This document shows positions 57,189 to 64,000 of a stretch of 64,000 nt of DNA, one piece after another. Source of the stretch: Alteromonas profundi. GTDB lineage: Bacteria > Pseudomonadota > Gammaproteobacteria > Enterobacterales > Alteromonadaceae. The notes under the pieces were generated by a model. It saw nothing but the letters and a program-made list of their open reading frames with translations. It made no database searches and was not told the origin of the DNA. The position numbers and the translations under genes are program-made. Positions within the stretch are counted from its first letter, which is position 1, and each line of letters opens with the position of its first letter. Location: the NCBI RefSeq assembly GCF_010500865.1, contig NZ_JAAAWN010000011.1:1-64000 (forward strand), written 5' to 3'.

Positions 57189-58586
57189 ATGCCAAAAAAA
57201 AACACTAGTGATACGAAAATATACGTCCTCGATACCAACATCCTACTGCACGAACCCCATGCTTTTCTCTCATTTAAAGAACACGATGTCGTGATCCCTA
57301 TGACTGTGCTCGAAGAGCTTGATTACATCAAAGACAGCAAGAAAGATGTAGCGCGGGACGCACGCGTATCTATACGCGCGATGGAGGACTTACTCCACGA
57401 AGCCACACCAGAGGATATGGTGGCTGGCGTATCCATGAAGGGACTTGGTGCAGGTGCTACCGCACCTACCGGCAGTTTGTCAGTTTTTGCAGACCTAAAT
57501 ATGGTGGAAACCCAACAGGTTTTCACGAGCAATGAAAATGATAATCGCATTATTAACGTGGCACTTCATTTACAGAAAACCTTTGTTGGACAGCACGTTG
57601 TACTGGTAACGAAAGATTTAAATATGCGATTAAAGGCTAAGGGAGCTGGGCTAGCCCATGTTGAAGACTATCGTACCGACCAACTGATTAGCGATATCAA
57701 ATACCTCTCCCGCGGGTTCCACCACTTTGAGGGGAATTTCTGGGATAAAGTAAAAAGCGTTGATAGTCGTAGCGAAGGGCGCGATACCATCCACACTGTA
57801 CCTAAAGCCTTGTTGCCAGAAGCTTATGTGAATGAGTTCTTGCTTGATGATAGCCAACAGTTTGCAGGTTTAGTTGAAGCGGTGAACGACGAAACGCTTG
57901 AGGTACTCGACCTTGGGTATGAGCGTTTAATGAGCCGTCATGCATGGGGCATTTCACCTAAAAATATAGGTCAGGCAATGGCGCTGCATGCGCTACTCGA
58001 CCCCCACATCGATTTAGTTGTGCTTACCGGCCCTGCAGGCAGCGGTAAAACCTTACTGGCGTTAGCGGCCGCGCTTGAAATGGTGGTAGAACGCAATATG
58101 TATGACAAAATTATTGTCACGCGAAGCACGCCAGAAATTGCCGAGTCCATCGGTTTCTTACCCGGCACCGAAGAAGAGAAAATGTTGCCATGGTTAGCGG
58201 CCATTACAGATTCACTAGAAGTTTTGCATAAACACGATGAAAATGTAAAAGGGTCGATGAATTACATCATGGAAAAAGCCAATATTCAGTATAAGTCAGT
58301 CAACTTTATGCGGGGTAGAAGTATTCAAAACGCCATAGTTATTCTTGATGAATCTCAGAACTTAACGGCATCGCAACTAAAGACTATTATTACGCGCTGC
58401 GGTGAAGGTACCAAAATTATCGTGGGCGGTAATTTGGCGCAGATTGACAGTAATTATTTGACGGCGGTGACGTCAGGGCTTACCTACCTTGTGGAAAAAT
58501 TTAAAAACTTCTCTGGAAGTGCAACCATGAATCTAGATGGTGTGGTGCGTAGTCGTTTAGCGAGCTTTGCCGAGGAAAATTTATAA
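57189..58586 (+). CDS. PIN-PhoH ATPase/ribonuclease
   Basis: A 465-residue fusion of an N-terminal PIN nuclease domain (about 10-150) and a PhoH ATPase domain (about 250-450). PIN acidic residues are visible in IYVLDTNILLHEP and VLEELDYIK, with later LVTKDLNMRLKA. The ATPase has Walker A GPAGSGKTLLAL near residue 280, Walker B IVILDESQNL, and VGGNLAQID. Such PhoH2-like proteins unwind and cleave RNA; the physiological substrate is not established. GGAG precedes the ATG. Converges with the transglutaminase-like gene. Confidence 0.88.
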   Translation: MPKKNTSDTKIYVLDTNILLHEPHAFLSFKEHDVVIPMTVLEELDYIKDSKKDVARDARVSIRAMEDLLHEATPEDMVAGVSMKGLGAGATAPTGSLSVFADLNMVETQQVFTSNENDNRIINVALHLQKTFVGQHVVLVTKDLNMRLKAKGAGLAHVEDYRTDQLISDIKYLSRGFHHFEGNFWDKVKSVDSRSEGRDTIHTVPKALLPEAYVNEFLLDDSQQFAGLVEAVNDETLEVLDLGYERLMSRHAWGISPKNIGQAMALHALLDPHIDLVVLTGPAGSGKTLLALAAALEMVVERNMYDKIIVTRSTPEIAESIGFLPGTEEEKMLPWLAAITDSLEVLHKHDENVKGSMNYIMEKANIQYKSVNFMRGRSIQNAIVILDESQNLTASQLKTIITRCGEGTKIIVGGNLAQIDSNYLTAVTSGLTYLVEKFKNFSGSATMNLDGVVRSRLASFAEENL

Positions 58587-58591
58587 CCCCA

Positions 58592-58610
58592 AATAGCGCG
58601 GGGCGCTATT
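58592..58610. terminator. Hairpin between phoH and the transglutaminase-like gene
   Basis: Perfect 8-bp stem AATAGCGC / GCGCTATT with a three-base G loop in a 33-base convergent gap. No T-run, so intrinsic termination is uncertain. Confidence 0.5.
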
Positions 58611-58619
58611 AAATGAACC

Positions 58620-59627
58620 CTATTCAATGGGCTCTATTTGAAAGCGACCCGTGTCTAAAAAGCGTAAGGTATCTTCAGATACCTGCCCAAACGGAATGAG
58701 AGCGGGGCCGGTAGGATCGTAAAGCACATACTCCTGCCCCTCAACATTGATGGTGGTATCAGTTTTCTTTGGGGTGAGTGCAATAGCCAATAGCGCATGA
58801 TTCGGTAGCAACACCATGGCCATATCTGTGTCGGGAAGAAAGGCGCGAACCAACGCACTGGTAAGCACTGCTTTACTGTCGCAATCACCTAAGTTTTGTT
58901 GCAACACGCCTAAGGGAGGCGCAAAACCCGACCCATTACTCACTTTTCTATCTTCAAGGGTGTCGTAGGGAATACTCTGTACCCAGCCCAATAGTAATTT
59001 AAAGTATGCCCGTGCATCTGAGTCTTGTTTGATTTTCTCATAGAACGCTTGCGAGACAGGCACGAGTGCCTTTGTGGTTTCTTTAACATAGCGAATATGA
59101 TCGGGTTTCACTGCTTGTTGCTGGAACAAGGTGGTAAAGCGAGTGAAATAGTTTTTCTCTAAATAGTCATTGTAGGCCTGCCGCTGCACTTCTTTTAAAC
59201 TAGCCAATACTTCATCGGCCTTACCTTGTATTGGCGACCTTACCTCTAAATCGATGCGACCATTTTCATTGTTAATCGAAACGATTGCCTCGGTGGGGTC
59301 ATAGCTACGGGCTTTTTTCATCAGTGCCACGGTAACATATCGTTGGGCGAGGGCGGGTTTATAGTTGGGCTGCAATGTTAACGCTGAGTTCGTTACACTC
59401 TCGGGCAGCGAGAAACGAATGTGCTGGGTGTTACCGTCCACATCGTACCATTGATAATCGAAGGTAGTATAGTCGCCCTTTTTGACGCGGTCGAAACTAA
59501 GTTGCTGGGCCTGCGCGCTAGGCAAAATTAAACTGAATACTGCGCCCCCCACAACCCAAAGAGCCCAAGCTAAGGACATCCTACCTGCGCGTGTTAAGGT
59601 AGTGTCGTTTTTGCTTCTACCAGACAT
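58620..59627 (-). CDS. Transglutaminase-like periplasmic protein
   Basis: Secreted or anchored protein with a long N-terminal signal (SLAWALWVVGGAVFSLILPSAQA). The C-terminal half contains a papain-like triad in order: Cys in QQNLGDCDSKAVL, His in VLLPNHALLAI and Asp in EYVLYDPTGP, the arrangement of transglutaminase-core cysteine proteases. The N-terminal part is a mixed domain I do not recognise. I start at ATG 59627, preceded by AAGG; the frame opens 26 codons earlier inside the cysG region. Substrate and role unknown; the triad suggests peptidase or amidase activity. Confidence 0.75.
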   Translation of the reverse strand: MSGRSKNDTTLTRAGRMSLAWALWVVGGAVFSLILPSAQAQQLSFDRVKKGDYTTFDYQWYDVDGNTQHIRFSLPESVTNSALTLQPNYKPALAQRYVTVALMKKARSYDPTEAIVSINNENGRIDLEVRSPIQGKADEVLASLKEVQRQAYNDYLEKNYFTRFTTLFQQQAVKPDHIRYVKETTKALVPVSQAFYEKIKQDSDARAYFKLLLGWVQSIPYDTLEDRKVSNGSGFAPPLGVLQQNLGDCDSKAVLTSALVRAFLPDTDMAMVLLPNHALLAIALTPKKTDTTINVEGQEYVLYDPTGPALIPFGQVSEDTLRFLDTGRFQIEPIE

Positions 59628-59694
59628 ATCACGGCCTTTTTCTCGCTTGTTGGTGCTATTTAGTATGAGCCTATAGCGATAAAGAGCAAGTGGC

Positions 59695-61080
59695 TTAATG
59701 ACCAAACCAATCCAGTTCTTTTTGTAAACTCACTACACTGCCCACAATAATTAATGTAGGTGGTTTAAGCGCGCTTGTGTTGGGGTTACTGGTAATATCT
59801 TTTAAGATACCGGTTACCACTTTTTGATGCTCTGTCGTGGCCGACTCTACTAGTGCGATAGGGGTGGTATCGCTTAATCCGTGTTGGATAAGTTTTTCAC
59901 AGATAATGGGAAGGCCAGTAAGGCCCATATAAAATACAATGGTTTGATTATGCTGCGCTAGCGCAGGCCAATTTAAATCGATACTGCCATCGCGTAAATG
60001 CCCGGTGGCAAATACCACAGACTGTGCATGGTCGCGATGCGTTAAGGGAATACCCGCGTAGCTGGACGCGCCGCTTGCAGCGGTAATTCCTGGTACAACT
60101 TGAAATTCTATGCCATGGCGAATTAGGGTTTGAATTTCCTCACCACCACGGCCAAAAATAAACGGGTCTCCGCCTTTTAAGCGTACTACACGGTTGCCTT
60201 TTTTTGCTTCATCAACCATTAACTGATTTATATCATCTTGCGGTAGTGTGTGGTTGCTTTTGGCTTTTCCTACATAAATTTTTTCTGCGTCCCGTCGTAC
60301 AAGTTCAAGAATTTGTGGAGACACTAGGCGATCGTAAACCACAACGTCGGCTTTTTGCATTAAGCGTAATGCGCGAAATGTTAATAGATCCGGATCGCCT
60401 GGCCCCGCACCTACTAAATACACCTGCCCTTGGGTTTGTTTATTTTCCGCTGCTGCCTGAAGGGCAGTATCAAAGGCAGTATTGGCTTTTTCATCCTGCC
60501 CTTTTTCAACTAACTCGGCGATATCGCCATCTAATACATCTTCCCAAAAGTACCGTCGTGCGGTAACACCGTTTAAGGTTTGCTTAACTTTATCGCGAAA
60601 TTTCTCTGAAAATGCGCCCAGCCTACTTAAATTACTCGGTAAAATGGTTTCTAACTTTTGACGCAAATAGCGCAGTAATACAGGCGCAACACCACCACTA
60701 CTCATGGCTATAACAATGGGCGAGCGGTCAACAATAGAGGGGGTTATAAACTGACACAGCGGGGTATTATCTACCACGTTTACGAGCACTTTTCGTGCAC
60801 GGGCTACATCATGAATATGCTGGTTAAGCGCACTTTTATCCGTGGCTATAAAGACAATGTCTTTGGCATCGAGGTCGCCATCCACAAACTCACGTTCAAT
60901 AAGAGTAACCTTGCCATGTTGAGACAATTGTTTAACCGTATCGCACGCCCATGGTGCTACCACAGTAATTTGCGCGGGGGTTTTCATGATTAACTCAAGC
61001 TTTCTCGCTGCAACTTCACCGGCGCCGACAATTAAGCAGCGTAGCGAGCGAGCGTCTAAAAACAGGGGAAAGTAATCCAT
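59695..61080 (-). CDS. cysG: Siroheme synthase
   Basis: Makes siroheme, the cofactor of sulfite and nitrite reductases. The N-terminal Met8-type dehydrogenase/ferrochelatase (about 1-205) has GAGEVAARKLEL and SSGGVAPVLLRYLRQKLE with the conserved Ser. The C-terminal uroporphyrinogen III methyltransferase (about 218-455) has YLVGAGPGDPDLLTF, VRLKGGDPFIFGRGGEE and VPGITAASGASSYAGIPLTHR. The 461-residue length equals E. coli CysG within a few residues. Separate from sulfate-assimilation genes here. Confidence 0.97.
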   Translation of the reverse strand: MDYFPLFLDARSLRCLIVGAGEVAARKLELIMKTPAQITVVAPWACDTVKQLSQHGKVTLIEREFVDGDLDAKDIVFIATDKSALNQHIHDVARARKVLVNVVDNTPLCQFITPSIVDRSPIVIAMSSGGVAPVLLRYLRQKLETILPSNLSRLGAFSEKFRDKVKQTLNGVTARRYFWEDVLDGDIAELVEKGQDEKANTAFDTALQAAAENKQTQGQVYLVGAGPGDPDLLTFRALRLMQKADVVVYDRLVSPQILELVRRDAEKIYVGKAKSNHTLPQDDINQLMVDEAKKGNRVVRLKGGDPFIFGRGGEEIQTLIRHGIEFQVVPGITAASGASSYAGIPLTHRDHAQSVVFATGHLRDGSIDLNWPALAQHNQTIVFYMGLTGLPIICEKLIQHGLSDTTPIALVESATTEHQKVVTGILKDITSNPNTSALKPPTLIIVGSVVSLQKELDWFGH

Positions 61081-61096
61081 AGGGTAAACCGCACAT

Positions 61097-61134
61097 AAAA
61101 AAAAAGAACTAACGCCATTTTGCGCTAATTCTTT
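61097..61134 (-). terminator. Terminator of deaD
   Basis: Read leftward, stem AGAATTAGCGC / GCGTTAGTTCT around AAAATG ends in nine Ts, an intrinsic terminator just before cysG. Confidence 0.9.
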
Positions 61135-61156
61135 CTTATTAGAAACAACGAAATCT

Positions 61157-61187
61157 GCCTTTATATTCTCATACGTTATATAAAGGC
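61157..61187. repeat. Inverted repeat in the deaD 3' region
   Basis: GCCTTTATAT (61157-61166) and ATATAAAGGC (61178-61187), a perfect 10-bp stem between the deaD stop and its terminator. Confidence 0.85.
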
Positions 61188-61202
61188 GTATTTTTCGACT
61201 GC

Positions 61203-62963
61203 TTAGTTCTTACGTCTTGCGCGGTTAGCACGATCGTTGCGTTCGCCGCCACGACCACCACGGCCTTCGCGCTTAGGAGGTGTATCAGCCCACTCACGAA
61301 TACTTAAACGTTGACCGGCTACACGGGTTCCTTGTAGCTTATCACGGGTTTCTTTCGGCATACCTTCAGGTAAATCAACGGTACTGAAATTGTCATAAAT
61401 TTCAATTGCGCCAATATGCTTAGAGTCCATGTTGCCTTCATTAGCAATGGCCCCAACGATATTACCAGGCTTAGCGCCGTGCATATGACCTACATCAATA
61501 CGGTAGCGCTGCATACCAGCTTCCGGCTTGCGACTGGTGCGCGGAGCACGCGGCTTACGCTCACGGCTATCACGTCCGTCCCGTCCATCTCTGCGATCGC
61601 GGGTTTCACGAGGCGGTTTGCTATGCAAGTCAGGGCGATCGCTTTCTTTTAAGATAAGCGGCTCATCACCTTGCGCTATTTTAACTAATGCCGCCATGAT
61701 GACTTCAGGAGAGGCTTCGGCTTCTTCTTTAATCATTTCGACAATAGGAATTAACGATTCAATGCTATCGTCTTGCGCTGCTTCTACCACAGACTGCTTG
61801 AAACGACTAAGGCGGGTTTCGTTAATTTCGCTAATTGAAGGTATAGGCATAACTTCAATCGGCTGCTTGGTGGTTTTCTCGATAGAGAAAAGCATGCGCT
61901 TTTCACGATGCGAGATGAACAAGATAGCATCACCTTGACGACCGGCACGGCCAGTACGGCCAATACGGTGAACATACGATTCGCTATCGTAAGGTACGTC
62001 GTAGTTTATTACGTGGCTAACACGTTCAACATCAAGACCACGGGCTACCACATCGGTTGCCACTAAGATATCGATCTTCCCTTGTTTTAGCTTATCTACC
62101 GTACGTTCACGGGCATTCTGAGGAATGTCACCATTTAACGGTTCTACATCGTAGCCGCGTGCCGATAGCTTGTCAGCCAATTCAACCGTAGCGGTTTTTG
62201 TGCGTACGAAGATAATAACACCGTCAAAAGGTTCGACTTCCATTATACGCGTTAGTGCTTCTAGCTTATGATGCGGGGCAACTTGGCAGTAGCGCTGACG
62301 TATGGTGCTTGCTGTACTTACTTTTGACGCAATTTTCACATGCTTAGGGTCGTTAAGATAACGTTGAGTAATCTTTTTGATTGGCCCAGGCATCGTTGCC
62401 GAGAACAACGCAGTTTGGCGTTCTTTCGGTGCGTGACTTAATATAAGTTCAACGTCATCGATAAAGCCCATGCGTAACATTTCATCAGCTTCATCAAGAA
62501 CTAAGTATTTAAGTTCGCTTAAATCCAATGTTTTACGTTTGATATGGTCGATAACTCGACCAGGTGTACCTACGATAACCTGAACGCCACGTTTAAGTTG
62601 ACGAATTTGGTTGTCATAAGATTGACCGCCATAAACAGGCAGTACTTTAATTTTTTGGCTAAAACTAGCGTACACTTGGAACGCTTCGGCTACCTGAATC
62701 GCAAGTTCGCGAGTCGGTGCTAATACCAGTAATTGCGGCTTACGTTGCTCAGGATCGATATTTGCCAACATAGGCAGGGCAAACGCAGCGGTTTTTCCTG
62801 TCCCTGTCTGGGCCTGACCGAGTAAATCATGTCCTTCAAGCAGTAAAGGAATACTTTCAGCTTGAATAGGGGACGGTTTCTCGTAGCCAACTTTTTCAAG
62901 GGCTTGTAAGATAGGTTCTGGTAATTTTAGATCTTTAAATGTCATGTCGACAGTTGTTGTCAT
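61203..62963 (-). CDS. deaD: DEAD-box RNA helicase DeaD (CsdA)
   Basis: ATP-dependent RNA helicase for ribosome assembly and cold-growth RNA decay. Core motifs are all present: AQTGTGKTAAF (I), PTRELAIQ (Ia), VLDEADEMLRMGF (II), FSATMP (III), ATDVVARGLDVE (V) and HRIGRTGRAGR (VI). A DbpA-like RNA-binding domain (about 480-550, YRIDVGHMHGAKPGNIVGAI) is followed by a basic Arg/Gly-rich tail. The Asp/Arg-rich linker (DRRDGRDGRDSRERKPR) is low complexity. AGGA precedes the ATG. Diverges from prsT. Confidence 0.97.
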   Translation of the reverse strand: MTTTVDMTFKDLKLPEPILQALEKVGYEKPSPIQAESIPLLLEGHDLLGQAQTGTGKTAAFALPMLANIDPEQRKPQLLVLAPTRELAIQVAEAFQVYASFSQKIKVLPVYGGQSYDNQIRQLKRGVQVIVGTPGRVIDHIKRKTLDLSELKYLVLDEADEMLRMGFIDDVELILSHAPKERQTALFSATMPGPIKKITQRYLNDPKHVKIASKVSTASTIRQRYCQVAPHHKLEALTRIMEVEPFDGVIIFVRTKTATVELADKLSARGYDVEPLNGDIPQNARERTVDKLKQGKIDILVATDVVARGLDVERVSHVINYDVPYDSESYVHRIGRTGRAGRQGDAILFISHREKRMLFSIEKTTKQPIEVMPIPSISEINETRLSRFKQSVVEAAQDDSIESLIPIVEMIKEEAEASPEVIMAALVKIAQGDEPLILKESDRPDLHSKPPRETRDRRDGRDGRDSRERKPRAPRTSRKPEAGMQRYRIDVGHMHGAKPGNIVGAIANEGNMDSKHIGAIEIYDNFSTVDLPEGMPKETRDKLQGTRVAGQRLSIREWADTPPKREGRGGRGGERNDRANRARRKN

Positions 62964-63183
62964 TAAGGGTCCTGATGCATTAAGTAAGGAGGACGCGGTA
63001 AACGTGGACGACCTATGTAAGCGTCAGTGTTTAACCGGCAGTGTTGCAAAAAACGTTATTATATTCGAATAATGGTCAGGTTGCCACGAAATTGCACAAT
63101 AATGATGAAAAAATACACAGAATTTGGTGTAAGCTTTGATGTGTAGACAACAAATAAACCAATGCAGGGCAAAGGGAATAACA

Positions 63184-64000
63184 ATGAACAGAAAATCTTC
63201 ACGCCGCTTTTTGAAGCGTTCATCGGTAGCTGTCATGCTATTGAGCAGCCTAGTTATGGCTGGTTGCACAGAAAAATCCATGGAGGAGCACCTTGAAGAC
63301 GCTCGCGCCTATGCGCAGTCGCAGCAAGTTGATGCCGCTATAGTTGAATATAAAAATGCTATTCAACTTCAACCTGACGCCGCATTACCTCGCTTTGAAT
63401 TAGGTAAGATGTATTTGCAGAATAATAATTTTACGGCTGCAGAAAAAGAACTAAATAGAGCGCTTGAACTTGGCCACCCTGCCAATGAAGTTATTCCACT
63501 ACTGTCGATGTCATATCAACAGTCGGGTGCCGAAACTGCCCTTGCCGGAGTAGATTATCGTGCGCAAGGTATGACAGCGGTGGAGTCTGCCGAAGTTGGG
63601 TTTTATAAGCTACAAGCTTTAGTCCAGCTAGAAAAAAGTGACGAAGCCAGAGCGCTATTGAACGATTTAATGACGTTAGATACGTCTACTGTCTACAAAG
63701 GCTTAATTGATAGCTATCAATATATTTTAAATGACAATTACGCCGCAGCCCTCAGCGCAACTGAGGCGTTACGAGAGCAAGCACCGCAAAATAAAGACCT
63801 ATTACTGCAACTAGCGCGCCTCTATTTACTACAGAATCAGCAAGAGAAAGCTATCGAAGTATACGATAATTATGTGTCTGCTTACCCTGATGACGTGCAA
63901 AGCAAATTCGCATTTGTGGCCTTATTGGTAGAGCAAAAAGAACTCGATAAAGCGGAACCTATTGTTGATGAGTTACTAAAAATAAATGAAAACCACCCTC
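63184..64000 (+). CDS. prsT: PrsT-like TPR lipoprotein, cut by the right edge
   Basis: The frame opens at ATG 63184 (MNRKSSRRF) with GGGA ten bases upstream, and is still open at 64000, giving 272 residues. A basic signal peptide ends in the lipobox LVMAGC near residue 28. Tandem TPR-type repeats follow (DARAYAQSQQVDAAIVEYKNAIQLQPD, FTAAEKELNRALELGHP, LARLYLLQNQQEKAIEVYDNYVSAYPDD). This matches the start of PrsT, a very large TPR lipoprotein of the exosortase/PEP-CTERM system (TIGR02917). Full proteins have about 900 residues, so most lies beyond the window. Confidence 0.8.
   Translation, partial: MNRKSSRRFLKRSSVAVMLLSSLVMAGCTEKSMEEHLEDARAYAQSQQVDAAIVEYKNAIQLQPDAALPRFELGKMYLQNNNFTAAEKELNRALELGHPANEVIPLLSMSYQQSGAETALAGVDYRAQGMTAVESAEVGFYKLQALVQLEKSDEARALLNDLMTLDTSTVYKGLIDSYQYILNDNYAAALSATEALREQAPQNKDLLLQLARLYLLQNQQEKAIEVYDNYVSAYPDDVQSKFAFVALLVEQKELDKAEPIVDELLKINENHP

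Noticed and set aside
63024-63281. Leftward 85-codon frame at the deaD-prsT gap
   Set aside because: It overlaps the start and signal peptide region of prsT and has no ribosome site.

Overview
The gene content, gene order and roughly mid-40s percent G+C point to a marine gammaproteobacterium of the Alteromonas group. Supporting signs are an OPAA-type prolidase, the ftsB-ispD-ispF-truD-surE-pcm-yqaA-nlpD-rpoS block, the mutH/rppH-ptsP-lgt-thyA block and a PrsT-type lipoprotein. This is inferred from protein resemblance and synteny, without database searches. Most of the window is ordinary chromosomal backbone. Starts differ from the longest open frame in about a third of the genes (fadB, slt, surE, ftsB, rppH, mutH and others); I chose them from Shine-Dalgarno spacing or family alignment.

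Region 1 (1-2791) is the accessory part. It is the integrase-proximal end of a chromosomal integron: an IntI tyrosine recombinase with an intI-specific insert, a LexA-like box in front of it, a presumed attI, and four attC-type sites spaced along a leftward-reading cassette array that continues off the left edge. The first and fourth cassettes are the same 361-bp sequence, identical base for base. It has no reading frame of useful length and carries a perfect 20-bp inverted repeat. It is the least explained element here.

Region 2 (2.8-14.8 kb): the fadBA beta-oxidation operon with a PsrA-like operator, a lytic transglycosylase, a prolidase, a ZIP transporter, ispB, and rplU-rpmA-obgE. A 14-bp unit repeated four times lies across the obgE stop codon.

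Region 3 (15-24 kb): folA converges on the leftward cluster ftsB to rpoS, which covers cell division, isoprenoid, tRNA modification, nucleotidase, protein repair and stress sigma factor genes. An AsmA-like TIGR03545 protein lies upstream. Region 4 (24-36 kb): a two-domain PutA without the DNA-binding N-terminus, then a five-gene operon in which an RND efflux pump (outer membrane factor, adaptor, permease) is followed by its own two-component pair. Two CTTAACCC half-sites 11 bp apart precede it.

Region 5 (36-48 kb): a YgiM-like protein, the triphosphatase YgiF, a membrane-anchored AraC-like protein, mutH diverging from rppH-ptsP, then TSUP-lgt-thyA running straight into a receiver/CheX-like protein and a diguanylate cyclase. 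Region 6 (48-64 kb): a hybrid kinase with two receivers, an AmpG-like transporter, two poorly known proteins, rapA-rluA, a PIN-PhoH ATPase, a transglutaminase-like protein, cysG, deaD with a clear terminator, and the start of prsT at the right edge. I saw no rRNA, tRNA, CRISPR array or insertion sequence.
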